Shown piece by piece: positions 41,531-53,879 of a DNA stretch of 64,000 bases. The notes beneath the pieces were generated by a model. It had not been told where the DNA came from and did no database searches. It saw only the letters and a program-made list of their open reading frames with translations. The stretch is from Myxococcales bacterium (GTDB lineage: Bacteria > Myxococcota_A > Bradymonadia > UBA7976 > UBA1532), in contig JACKDN010000037.1 in NCBI GenBank assembly GCA_020633465.1, positions 10,902-74,901 of the forward strand, in the 5' to 3' direction. The stretch's first letter is position 1. Each line of letters starts with the position of its first letter. Made by a program: the position numbers and the translations under genes.

Positions 41531-42928
41531 TCACGCCCGGTAGTGCGCGGCGTCCAGATCGGCCTTGCGCAGCAGGCGGTGCAGGCTCTCGCGCTCGATG
41601 CCCGCCTGCTTCGCCGCGTGGCTGACGTTGCCCTCGAAGCGCCGCAGCAGCGCGTCGAGGTACAGCTTCAGCGTGCGGTCGCGCCCCCAGTCCAGCGCGT
41701 CCTTGTAGGTCATCTTGGCCAGCGGCGGCAGGGGCCCCTCGGCCCGCGGCAGGCCTCCGGCGGCGCTGTTCACCGCGTCGGGCAGGTCGTCGACGCCCAC
41801 CTGCGGCCCGTCGGCCAGGATGACCGCGCGCTCCATCGTGTGCTGCAGCTCGCGCACGTTTCCCGGCCACTCGTAGCGGGCCAGCGCGGCCAGGGCCTCG
41901 GGCGTGAAGCCGGTGACCGGCCGGCCGAAGCGGGCGGCGGCCAGGCCCAGGAAGTGGCGGGCGAGCAGGAACAGATCCTCACCGCGCGCGCGCAAGGGCG
42001 GCAGGGCGATGGGGTAGACGTTCAGGCGGAAGAACAGATCCTCGCGGAACGTGCCCGCGTCGACGGCCTGGCGCAGATCGCGGTGCGTCGCGGCGACGAT
42101 GCGCGCCCGCACCGGCCGCTCGCGCCCCTCGCCCACCCGCCGGAAGCAGCGCTCCTGCAGCGCGCGGTTCAGCTTCACCTGCAGCTCGAGCGGCAGGTCG
42201 CCGATCTCGTCGAGGAACAGCGTCCCCTCGCCGGCCTCCTCGATCAGCCCGGTGCGCGCCTGATCGGCGCCAGTGAACGCGCCCTTGGTGTGGCCGAACA
42301 GCTCGCTCTCGATCAGGTTCTCGGGGATGGCGCCGCAGTTGACCGCCACGAAGGGCCGCTCGCGCCGCGCGCCCGCCTGGTGGATGGCGCGCGCCACGAC
42401 CTCCTTGCCGGTGCCGCTCTCGCCCGTGACCAGCACGGTCACGTCCAGATCGCACACCCGCTCGATGAGGAAGCGCACCTTCTGCATGGCCGCCCCCTCG
42501 CCCAGCATCTCGTCGAGGCCGTCGCGGTGCCGCAGAGCGCGCTCGGCCGCCCGCGCCCGCGCCCGCAGGCTGCGCCGCTCGAGCGCGCGCGACACCGTCA
42601 GCAGCAGATCGTCGGGCTCGAAGGGCTTGGCCACGTAGTCGTAGGCGCCGGCCTTCACCGCCTCGACCGCCGCCTCGACCGTCGCGTAGGCGGTCATCAG
42701 CACGACCTCGGTGTCGGGGGCCATCTCGCGCGCCCGCGCCAGCACCGCGAAGCCGTCGAGATCGGGCAGGCGCACGTCGCTCACCAGCAGGTCGTAATCG
42801 GCGTTGGCCAGCTTCGCCAGGCCGTCGGTCGCGTCGGCGGCGGTGTCGACCGCGTGCGCCTCGCCCAAGACGCGCTCGACCATCGCGCGCATCGACGCCT
42901 TGTCGTCAATCACCAGGATGCGGGCCAT
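41531..42928 (-). CDS. NtrC-family sigma-54 response regulator
   Basis: 465 residues. The receiver domain covers 1-115 (phospho-acceptor Asp51 in LLVSDVRLPD, switch Lys in YVAKPFEPDD). The AAA+ sigma-54 interaction domain covers about 135-370 (Walker A GESGTGKEVVAR, GAFTGA loop as ELFGHTKGAFTGADQA, Walker B GTLFLDEIGDLP, R-finger region, WPGNVRELQHTMERAV). A Fis-type HTH covers about 420-460 (NVSHAAKQAGIERESLHRLLRKADL). It is translationally coupled to the upstream histidine kinase by a 23-bp overlap. It lies tail to tail with the multicopper oxidase, whose upstream region has a sigma-54 motif, so it is a plausible activator of that gene. Confidence 0.95.
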   Translation of the reverse strand: MARILVIDDKASMRAMVERVLGEAHAVDTAADATDGLAKLANADYDLLVSDVRLPDLDGFAVLARAREMAPDTEVVLMTAYATVEAAVEAVKAGAYDYVAKPFEPDDLLLTVSRALERRSLRARARAAERALRHRDGLDEMLGEGAAMQKVRFLIERVCDLDVTVLVTGESGTGKEVVARAIHQAGARRERPFVAVNCGAIPENLIESELFGHTKGAFTGADQARTGLIEEAGEGTLFLDEIGDLPLELQVKLNRALQERCFRRVGEGRERPVRARIVAATHRDLRQAVDAGTFREDLFFRLNVYPIALPPLRARGEDLFLLARHFLGLAAARFGRPVTGFTPEALAALARYEWPGNVRELQHTMERAVILADGPQVGVDDLPDAVNSAAGGLPRAEGPLPPLAKMTYKDALDWGRDRTLKLYLDALLRRFEGNVSHAAKQAGIERESLHRLLRKADLDAAHYRA

Positions 42929-44318
42929 AGGCCTCCTCGCCGGGCAGGAACAGGGTGAAGTGGCCGCCGGGGCCGGGGCGCGCGGCGATGGTGCCGCCGT
43001 GCGCCAGCACGACGCTGTGCGCGATGGCCAGGCCGAGGCCGGTGCCGTCGGCGCGCGTGCTGAAGAAGGGCTCGAAGACGCGCTCGACGTCCTCGGCGGC
43101 GACGCCGGGGCCGTCGTCGCGCACCACCAACCGAGCCCCCCCGTCCGCCGCCGCGACCTCGACGGTGACCGCCGCCCCGAAGGCCAGCCCGTTGCGCACC
43201 AGGTTGTCGAGCACCTGGCCCAGACGACGTGCGTCGCCGGGCACGACCACCTCGCCCCCGGCCTCGAGGGTCGCGCCGGCGTGACGATCGACCACTTCCC
43301 AGGCCAGCGCGGCCAGGTCCACCGGGGCCCGCTTCAGCAGCCCGGGCCGCGCGTAGTCCAACAGCGCCTCGACGATGCCTTTGCAGGCGCGCGTCTCGCG
43401 GGCGATGGCCGCGGCGTCCTCGGTGGCCGCGCCGCCGCCGCGCTCGATCAGCCGCGCGTGGCCCAGGATGACCCCCAGCGGGTTGTTGATCTCGTGCGCG
43501 ATGCCGCCGGCCACGCGCCCCAGCGCCGCGAGCGTCTCGGCCTCGGCGCGCGCCCGCCGCTGGGCCTCGAGGTCGACCAGCATCGCGTTCAACGTGCGCC
43601 CCAGCGCCGCCACCTCGGGCGGCCCGCCCTCGGGCACGCGCGTGCCGGGCTCGGCCCCCGCCAGCCGCGCCGCCGCGTCGCGCAGACGCGCCACCGGCCC
43701 GGTCACCGCCCGCGTGGTCGCGAGCGCCACCGCCAGCGCCAGCAACAACGCCCCGCCGAGCAGCGCCGCCGACAGCCACACCGCCCGCGTCGCCCGCGCG
43801 GCGGCCTGCGCCTCGGCGTCATGGATGGCGGCCGAGATGCGCGCGCCGTCGGCCTCGAGCGCGTCGACCAACGCCTGCACCGCGCCCGCGGCGAGGTGGT
43901 GGGCGTGCGTGGCCGCCGCGATCTTGCCCGCGCGCATCGCCGGCAGGAACGCCTGCTCGAACAGCCGGTCGATCTCGGCCACCCGCTCGGCGAGCGCGGC
44001 GTCGTCCAGCGTGCGCGGCCCAGGCGCCGGCGCGGTCCGCAGCGACTCGAGCGCGGCCCCCAGATCGGCCCGCGCCTGCCGCGCCAGGGTCAGGTGCTCG
44101 GCGTGCGTCATGCCCAGCGCCAGGTGCGCCTGGTGCATGTAGAACTCGCGCACCAGTGCGCCCACCCGCGACAGGCGGCGTCCGTCCTCGACCAGCCCGC
44201 CCACCCGACGCACGCCCTCGGCGGTCGCTCGCGCGGCCCACAGCGCGCCGCCCACGCCGATGGCCGACAGCACCAGCACCGCCAGGAAGCCCGCGGCGAG
44301 TCGTCGTCCGATGCTCAT
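42906..44318 (-). CDS. Membrane sensor histidine kinase
   Basis: 470 residues from the ATG at 44318 (MSIGRRLAAGFLAVLVL); the open frame to 44402 adds only Pro/Arg-rich residues. It has a first membrane helix, a four-helix-like periplasmic sensor (about 30-185) and a second helix (WLSAALLGGALLLALAVAL). HAMP, the dimerisation H-box (GGIAHEINNPLGVILGHARL, His near 273), the N-box (DNLVRNGLAF) and the G boxes (VRDDGPGV, GTGLGLAIAHSV) follow. All catalytic parts are intact. Its stimulus is unknown; the neighbourhood suggests a metal or envelope stress. It is the partner of the NtrC-type regulator. Confidence 0.92.
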   Translation of the reverse strand: MSIGRRLAAGFLAVLVLSAIGVGGALWAARATAEGVRRVGGLVEDGRRLSRVGALVREFYMHQAHLALGMTHAEHLTLARQARADLGAALESLRTAPAPGPRTLDDAALAERVAEIDRLFEQAFLPAMRAGKIAAATHAHHLAAGAVQALVDALEADGARISAAIHDAEAQAAARATRAVWLSAALLGGALLLALAVALATTRAVTGPVARLRDAAARLAGAEPGTRVPEGGPPEVAALGRTLNAMLVDLEAQRRARAEAETLAALGRVAGGIAHEINNPLGVILGHARLIERGGGAATEDAAAIARETRACKGIVEALLDYARPGLLKRAPVDLAALAWEVVDRHAGATLEAGGEVVVPGDARRLGQVLDNLVRNGLAFGAAVTVEVAAADGGARLVVRDDGPGVAAEDVERVFEPFFSTRADGTGLGLAIAHSVVLAHGGTIAARPGPGGHFTLFLPGEEAYGPHPGD

Positions 44319-44340
44319 GGCGCCGAACCTACGCGCATCC

Positions 44341-44357
44341 GGTGGCGGCGCGCCACC
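44341..44357. promoter_or_regulatory. Palindrome between sensor kinase and GST genes
   Basis: GGTGGCG / CGCCACC with a 3-base centre, 23 bp upstream of the histidine kinase start and 60 bp upstream of the GST start. It could be an operator or a chance GC palindrome. Confidence 0.25.
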
Positions 44358-44416
44358 GCTGCGCCGCGCCGGCCGCGGTGATAGCGTGGCGCCCGCCAAC
44401 ATCCAGGGAGCGTCCC

Positions 44417-45037
44417 ATGATCACCATCCACGGCCTGAAGCAGTCGCGCGCGCTGCGCGCCACCTGGGCCTGCGAAGAGCTCGGCCTCGTCTACACCTTC
44501 CGCGCGCTGGACGCGATGAAGGGCGAGCTGCGCAGCCCGGACTTCCTCGCGCTGAACCCGGGCGGCAAGGTGCCCACGCTCGTCGAGGACGACTTCGTGC
44601 TCACCGAGTCGGGCGCCATCGTGGCCTACCTCGCCGACAAGCGGCCCGACGTCGGCCTGATGCCCGCGGCAGGCACGCCCGAGCGGGCGAAGTGCTGGCA
44701 GTGGATGCTGTTCGCGCTCACCGAGCTCGAGCAGCCGCTGTGGACCATCAGCAAGCACACCTTCGCCCTGCCCGAGAAGCTGCGAGTGCCGGCCATCATC
44801 CCGACCGCGAAGAAGGAGTTCCTGCGCGCCGCGGGCGTGCTGGCCACCGGCCTGGGTGACCGCGAATGGCTGGGCGGCGACGCGTTCACCGGCGCCGATC
44901 TGATGGTGGGCCACACGCTGGCCTGGGCGCGCGCGTTCTCGGTGCCGTGGGAGCAGCCGACGCTCGACGCCTACGCCGAGCGCGTGCTGTCCCGGCCGGC
45001 CCTGGCCCGCGCCAGCGCGAAAGAGCAGGCGGCCTGA
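44417..45037 (+). CDS. Glutathione S-transferase family protein
   Basis: 206 residues from the ATG behind GGGAGCG. The N-terminal thioredoxin-like domain has IHGLKQSRALRATWACEELG, NPGGKVPTLVEDD (cis-Pro) and LTESGAIVAYLAD (the ESGAI glutathione gamma-glutamyl site). The C-terminal helical domain has GADLMVGHTLAWA (N-capping Asp). It resembles bacterial beta/nu-type GSTs used in detoxification. It is divergent from the histidine kinase and precedes the efflux operon with a 132-bp gap, so it is probably separate from it. Confidence 0.88.
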   Translation: MITIHGLKQSRALRATWACEELGLVYTFRALDAMKGELRSPDFLALNPGGKVPTLVEDDFVLTESGAIVAYLADKRPDVGLMPAAGTPERAKCWQWMLFALTELEQPLWTISKHTFALPEKLRVPAIIPTAKKEFLRAAGVLATGLGDREWLGGDAFTGADLMVGHTLAWARAFSVPWEQPTLDAYAERVLSRPALARASAKEQAA

Positions 45038-45065
45038 GGGCGTTAGGAGACCTTCGCGTGGCGTA

Positions 45066-45075
45066 TCACATGTGA
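45066..45075. promoter_or_regulatory. Palindromic motif upstream of the efflux operon
   Basis: TCACATGTGA, a perfect 10-bp palindrome about 95 bp before the operon start. A related TCACATGTTGGA lies about 30 bp upstream of the copA start (minus-strand gene). A shared regulator is possible but unproven. Confidence 0.3.
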
Positions 45076-45169
45076 CCGCCGTGGACACAGTGGACGTCCC
45101 CAGCATGTTACCGTTCGGCGCCATGCCGGTCTTCGAGACACGGCACGGTCATTGCTCAGGAGGCGCGCC

Positions 45170-46429
45170 GTGAACACCGCCGCCCTACTGCTGCTCCCTC
45201 TCCTGGCCGCGCCGCCCCCGTCGAAAACGACGCTCGACGTGGACGCAGCGGTCACCCGGGCCCTGGTCCAGAACCCGCGCGTCGCCGCAGCCGAGCGCGC
45301 CGCCCAGGCCGCAGGCGCGACGATCGACGCGGTCGGCGCGTGGCCCGAGCCCACCCTCCGCCTCACCGCCAGCCCGCTGCCCATCGAGACCCGCAACGGC
45401 CCCGCCTGGGCTTCCGCCGCGCTGGCCTGGCCCCTGCCCTGGACCGGCGAGCTGGACGCCGCGACCGAAGGCGCCGCGGCCATGGCCGAGGCCGCGCGCC
45501 AGCGCGCCGCCGAGGTGCGGCTGGCCGTGGCCCGCGAGGTTCGCTTGGCCTGCGCCGCCCTCCGCTTGGTCGAGGCCGAGCGCGCGATCAACGAACACAC
45601 CACCGACATCCTGAAGCGCTTCGTCGATCTGGCGCAGACGCGCCTGGCGGTCGGCCGGGGCACCCAGAACGACGTGCTCATGGCGCAGGTGGAGCTCGCG
45701 CGGTTGGAGAACCAGGCCATCGACCTCGCGCAGCAGCGCACCACGCGCGCAGCCGCGGTCAATCTGGCGCTGGGCCAGCCGCCCTCGACGCCGGTGCCCC
45801 CAGTGGCGCCGGCCGCGACGCCGGCCGCCGAAGCGCTGGACGAGCTGCTCGCCTGGATGCGCGCGCACCACCCGACGCTGGCGCGCTTCGACGCCGACAT
45901 CGCCGCGCGCCGCGCCGCCCTACGGCAGGCCAACTACGCGGGCGTGCCCCGCTTCGACGTCGGCCTGGCCTACACCTACGTCGCCGAGCCGGACAAGCCA
46001 GCCGGCGCCGATCCCGGTCGCGACGCCCTGGCCGTCACCGCAGGCGTGCGGCTGCCGCTCTGGGGCGACAGCTACGACGCGCGCGCCGACGCGGCGGCCC
46101 ACGCCGTCGGGGCCGAAGAGGCCAAGCGACAAGACGCCGAGCAGATGGCGGCCTATCAGGTCATCGAGAACCACGTCCGCGCCGAGACGGCGCTGCGCCA
46201 GGCGCGGCTGCTCGACGGCACCGTGCTGCCCCTCGCCCGCCAGTCGGTGGCGGTGCTCGAGGAGGCGTACGCGGCCGATCGCGCCGGCTTCCTGCAACTG
46301 CTGGACGCCGAGCGCGCGCTCGAGCGCTTCGAACTCGAGCACGCCCGCGCCCGCGCCGCGCTCGAGGCCCGCCTGGCCGATCTACAGCACGCCGTCGGCC
46401 GACCCCCCAAGGAAGGAGGCGCCGAGTGA
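45170..46429 (+). CDS. cusC: CusC/CzcC-type outer-membrane efflux channel
   Basis: 419 residues from the GTG at 45170, which has AGGAGG six bases upstream. A signal peptide (TAALLLLPLLAAPP) is followed by the TolC-like OEP pattern in two halves: LVQNPRVAAAERAAQAAG, then long amphipathic helices (EVRLAVAREVRLACAALRLVEAER, RLAVGRGTQNDVLMAQVELARL), an equivalent second set, and a final EAYAADRAGFLQLLDAERAL. It forms the outer-membrane duct of a tripartite metal RND pump. It overlaps the next gene by four bases (GTGA). The gene symbol is by operon context. Confidence 0.85.
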   Translation: MNTAALLLLPLLAAPPPSKTTLDVDAAVTRALVQNPRVAAAERAAQAAGATIDAVGAWPEPTLRLTASPLPIETRNGPAWASAALAWPLPWTGELDAATEGAAAMAEAARQRAAEVRLAVAREVRLACAALRLVEAERAINEHTTDILKRFVDLAQTRLAVGRGTQNDVLMAQVELARLENQAIDLAQQRTTRAAAVNLALGQPPSTPVPPVAPAATPAAEALDELLAWMRAHHPTLARFDADIAARRAALRQANYAGVPRFDVGLAYTYVAEPDKPAGADPGRDALAVTAGVRLPLWGDSYDARADAAAHAVGAEEAKRQDAEQMAAYQVIENHVRAETALRQARLLDGTVLPLARQSVAVLEEAYAADRAGFLQLLDAERALERFELEHARARAALEARLADLQHAVGRPPKEGGAE

Positions 46430-48401
46430 CGCGCGCCCGCACCCTCGTCATCGTCGGCATCGCCGGCGCGTTGTTGTTGGGCTACCTCTGGGGCAGCGGC
46501 GGCGATGCGCCGCCCGCCGCCCCCGACGGTCACGATCATGCGGCCGCCGACGGCGCGCCCCAGATGTACACCTGCTCGATGCACCCGCAGGTTCGCCTGC
46601 CCGATCCGGACGCAAAGTGCCCGATCTGCGGCATGGATCTCATCCCAGTCGGCGGCGGCGGCGACGACGACGCCCCCCCGCGCCAGCTGACCATGTCGGC
46701 GGAAGGAAAGCGACTGGCACGGGTGCGCACCGCGCCGGTCGAGCGCAGGTTCGTGGCCAAGACCGTGCGTCTGGTGGGAGACGTGACCTACGACCAGACG
46801 CGCCTGACCGACATCACCGCGTGGTTCCCCGGCCGTATCGACCGCATGTTCGTCGACTTCGAGGGCATGCGCATCCGGCGGGGCGACCACCTCCTCCAGA
46901 TCTACTCACCCGAGCTGCTGACCGCCCGCGAGGAGCTGATCCAGGCGCGGCGCGCGCTCGAGCGGCTGTCGGGCGCCAGCGAGGCGGTGCAGGCCAGCGC
47001 CCAGGCCACACTCGACGCCGTCGAGGCAAAGCTGCGGCGATGGGGGCTGTCCAAGCGCCAGATCAGCGATCTGGTCAAGCGGCGCACCGATCACCTGACC
47101 TTGTTCTCGCCCGCCAACGGGGTCGTGGTCGACCGGGCCAAGGTCGAGGGCGCCTACGTCGACACCGGCACGCGGGTTTACCGGCTGGCCAACCTCGACT
47201 GGGTGTGGGTCGAGGCCGCCGCCTACGAGCAGCACCTGCCTTGGCTGCGCTTCGGCCAGACGGCGACCTTCGAGGTCGACGCCCTGCCCGGCCGCACCTT
47301 CGAGGGGCGCGTCGCCTACATCGACCCCTATTTCGATGCAAAGACGCGCGCGGTGACGGTGCGGCTCAGCGTGCCGAACCCCGACGAGGCGCTGAAGCCG
47401 GGCATGTTCGCGCGGATCCGCGTGGAGGGCGAGCTGTCCGCCGAGGGACGCACGCTGGATCCCGCGCTGGTGGGCCATTGGGTGTGTCCCATGCACCCGC
47501 ACGTGATGGCCGACGAAGCACGCCGCTGCGACGTCTGCGGCATGCGCCTGGTCGAGGCCTCGAAGCTGGGCTACGCCATGCCCGATCCGGACGCTGCGCC
47601 GCCGCTGATCATCCCTGCGTCGGCGCCGCTGTGGACCGGCACCCGCTCGGTGGTCTACGTCGAGGTGCCGAACCGCGAGCGGCCGACCTACGAGGGCCGC
47701 GAGGTGGTGCTCGGGCCGCGCGCCGACGACTGGTGGGTGGTGCGCTCGGGCCTCGCCGAAGGCGAACGGGTCGTCGTCGAGGGCAACTTCAAGATCGACG
47801 CCGCGCTGCAAATCCAGGCGAAGCCCTCGATGATGAACCCGCCGACCAGCCAGCCTGCCAGCCAACCGGCGAGCCAGCCCGCGTCCCAGCCCGCCAGCCA
47901 GCCGGCGAAGGCCACCGAAGTGAAGCCGAAGACGAAGACGAAGGCCGCCGAAGCCGAGCCGAAGGCCGCCAAGGCCGAGCCGAAGCCCACGACGGCCGCC
48001 GGGCTGAAGCCCACGCTCGCCGCCTACCTCGATCTCACCGCCGCGCTCGCGCGGGACGATCTCGTCGCCAGCCAGTCCGCCTGGACGCGGCTGCGCGGTG
48101 CCGCCGCGCGCCTCGACGCGGCCACCGCGGGTGACGCAGCCGCCCCGCTGACGGCGGCCGCGCGTGGGGGCGCCTCCGATCTCGACGGGCTGCGCTCGGG
48201 ATTGCACCGGGTGTCCCGCGTGCTGGTGCCTCTGCTCCGCGCCCAGCCCGCCCTCGCCGGCCGACCCCTGTGGGTCTTCCACTGCCCGATGGCCCTGAAC
48301 AACATCGGCGGCGACTGGCTGCAGCCGCACGGCGACCTGCTGAACCCCTACTTCGGCCCGTCGATGCTGAAGTGCGGCACCCAGGTGGATCGGATCGCGC
48401 C

Positions 48402-48405
<4 letters not shown>
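46426..48405 (+). CDS. cusB: CusB-type membrane-fusion protein with two metal domains and DUF3347
   Basis: 659 residues, longer than usual for this family. An N-terminal anchor (TLVIVGIAGALLLGYLWG) and His/Ala linker precede a heavy-metal-binding domain (YTCSMHPQV to KCPICGMDL, about 45-72). The adaptor body follows: barrel-sandwich and coiled coil (RREDHLL-like MRIRRGDHLLQIYSPELL, QARRALERL) and beta-barrel (LDWVWVEAAAYEQHL). A second metal-binding domain is inserted at about 350-375 (WVCPMHPHV, RCDVCGMRL), then a SQPA-repeat linker (about 470-490) and a C-terminal DUF3347 domain (528-650, HCPMALNNIGGDWLQ, NPYFGPSMLKCG). It passes periplasmic Cu/Ag ions to the pump. The start overlaps cusC and the stop overlaps cusA. 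Confidence 0.9.
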
Positions 48406-52055
<3,650 letters not shown>

Positions 52056-52146
52056 TCGGCCCGCATTCGGCGGGTCGACAGCGTGCGCTGCGGCACGCCC
52101 CGAAGCAGGCCACCAGCACACCATGGGTGTGCCCGAGAGGTGACCT

Positions 52147-52827
52147 ATGTTCAGACCATCAACCCTGGGGAACTCCCTTGCAGCGCTCCTCTTGACCGTC
52201 GGCTGCGGTGCTGCCCCGGGCACGGCGCCCGATGACATGAGCGCCGCCGAGCACCGCCGCGAGGCGGCTCGGCACGCGGCGGTCGCCCGCGAGCACGAGC
52301 AGCTCGCCGCGCAGCCGGAACATCAGCACCCGCCCGGCTTGGCCCCGGACTTTGGTGACGATCGACGGCCGCCCTCCGACCTGGGCGAGTGGCCCGATCT
52401 GCTCGGAGGCGGCCCCCACGACCGAGCCGCGCAACGCCACCTCCACCACGCCCAGGCGCACCGTTCCGCCGCGCGCACCCTCGAGGCGTTCGAGGACGCA
52501 CAGTGCGCCGGCGTCCCGACCTCTCTGCGTGCGGTGTGCCCGCTGACCGGCTTTTTGAGCGACGTCGAGCCAATCGACGGCGGTGTGCGCCTTCGCTACC
52601 CCGACGCGACACGCGCGCTCCAGGTTGCGCGGGCGGCGCGTTGCCATGCAGCCTTTGGGCGAACCCAGGGACACGAAGGCATGCCCGGCTGCCCCCTGTA
52701 CCTGCCCGACCTCGAGATTCGTTCCAGCGGCGAGGTCGTCGACATCGTCACGCCACACCAAGGCGATCTCGAGGCCCTGCGCCAGCGGAGCCGAGCGACG
52801 GTGCCCCCGCCCCCCGACCCGCGCTAA
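52147..52827 (+). CDS. Cys-containing lipoprotein, copper-island family (copy 1)
   Basis: 226 residues. The lipobox is LLLTVGC; a His/Glu/Ala-rich helical segment (EHRREAARHAAVAREHEQLAA) follows. The conserved module at about 95-205 has HHAQAHRSAARTLEAFEDAQC, RAVCPLTGFLSDVE, RCHAAFGRTQGHEGMPGCPLY and DLEIRSSG. The gene at 59134-59727 shares all these motifs, so they are paralogues placed on either side of the copper genes. The invariant Cys, His and Met could bind metal in the periplasm; that is inference. It lies 91 bp after cusA with a GAGGTGACCT Shine-Dalgarno and is probably co-transcribed. Confidence 0.65.
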   Translation: MFRPSTLGNSLAALLLTVGCGAAPGTAPDDMSAAEHRREAARHAAVAREHEQLAAQPEHQHPPGLAPDFGDDRRPPSDLGEWPDLLGGGPHDRAAQRHLHHAQAHRSAARTLEAFEDAQCAGVPTSLRAVCPLTGFLSDVEPIDGGVRLRYPDATRALQVARAARCHAAFGRTQGHEGMPGCPLYLPDLEIRSSGEVVDIVTPHQGDLEALRQRSRATVPPPPDPR

Positions 52828-53210
52828 GAGCCTGTTGCGCATAGAGGGGTCGAGCCACCGCATGAGCGTTCGCGGGACGGAGCGCTTCGACAGCACATGT
52901 TCGTGCCGCAGCAGTTGTCCACCGCTCTGAAGTCGATCGCGTGGTTGGCGCGGACGGACCTCGACGCGGGGCGGGCACGGAGCAGCACCTGAACGTGGCC
53001 GCGACGACGTCGAAGCTAGCGGAGCGACAAGGCAGCGCCTGGGCGTCGGCGACGACGAACCGCATCCGTCGGGCCAACTGGGTCCGCATCGCCGCGACCG
53101 CCCGGTGAAATGCCCCGGTCACTGAACCGACCGACGAGGCGCGACCAGCCGCAGCGGAAGGCCGCAGGTGACGGACTGCCCTCAGCGAGGTGCCGATCGA
53201 GAAACGCCAT
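52825..53210 (-). pseudogene. Decayed SAM-dependent methyltransferase fragment
   Basis: Three reading frames on the minus strand carry pieces of one class I methyltransferase in the right order. These are an N-terminal-like MAFLDRHLAEG start, RFVVADAQALPCRSASFDVV with the following CCSVPAP (about 53075-52965), and SGGQLLRHEHVLSKRSVPRT followed by LMRWLDP (about 52930-52845). The SAM-binding motif I region is missing, and only about 128 codons remain of an expected 200 or more. The piece lies directly after the ATC-hydrolase-like gene on the same strand, so it was probably the last gene of the copA operon. Confidence 0.7.
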
Positions 53211-53225
53211 CGTGGTGGTGATTTG

Positions 53226-53879
53226 TCATGTCCGTTCTCCGGTCTTGGACGCACCTGCACCTGCGACGACATGCCAGCGGAAGTCGCAGCGGCTCGCCCC
53301 GCTCGCGATGGTGGTGGTTCGCTCGAGGCGCGCGCCCCAGCGCTCGGCGAGCGGGAAGTCCAGGTTGCACCACGACTCGACACAGAGCGCTCCGAGGCCC
53401 TGCGCCCGGAAGTGCTCGGCGACGGGGCAACGTCGAACGTCGAAGGCGACCACGTCGTCGCCATCGTCCACATCGACCATGTCGTAGGACGGCGGCCCGA
53501 AGGGGAAGCGCCGGAACAGGTCCGTCGCCCGCTTCAGCCGTTCGTGCGGCGTGGGCCCGCCGGCCTTGGAGAGCACGGTGGGCACCGTCGCCATCTGCCC
53601 GTAGATCCGCGACGTCACCCGGGCCGTGAGCTCGCGGGCCTCCTCCTCGGTCACGCCGCGCCTCGTCAACGCCCGATAGAGCCCGATCGTCAACGCCGCG
53701 AGGCGAACCATGATGCGGCCGCCCGTCGATGGTTCCGAGGCCAGACCCGAACGCTGCGCTTCGTAGTCGGCGAACGCGTCGTCGAGGATGGCTCGGATGT
53801 CGCTGCGGTCGAATCGGGCGCCGAGCTCGCTGCGAACCGCGGGAGCGAGGATCGGCCGAAGGGCGCGGATGGCACTCAT
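53226..53879 (-). CDS. ATC-hydrolase-family protein
   Basis: 217 residues from the ATG at 53879 (MSAIRALRPIL), overlapping the upstream stop (ATGA). The C-terminal half matches the L-2-amino-thiazoline-4-carboxylic acid hydrolase family: FDVRRCPVAEHFRAQG, LCVESWCNLDFPLAERWGARL and RTTTIASGASRCDFRW, with spaced Cys typical of that family. The real substrate in operons like this is unknown, and the family name should not be read as a function. It is followed by the methyltransferase remnant and preceded by an isoprenylcysteine-methyltransferase-like gene. Confidence 0.75.
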   Translation of the reverse strand: MSAIRALRPILAPAVRSELGARFDRSDIRAILDDAFADYEAQRSGLASEPSTGGRIMVRLAALTIGLYRALTRRGVTEEEARELTARVTSRIYGQMATVPTVLSKAGGPTPHERLKRATDLFRRFPFGPPSYDMVDVDDGDDVVAFDVRRCPVAEHFRAQGLGALCVESWCNLDFPLAERWGARLERTTTIASGASRCDFRWHVVAGAGASKTGERT

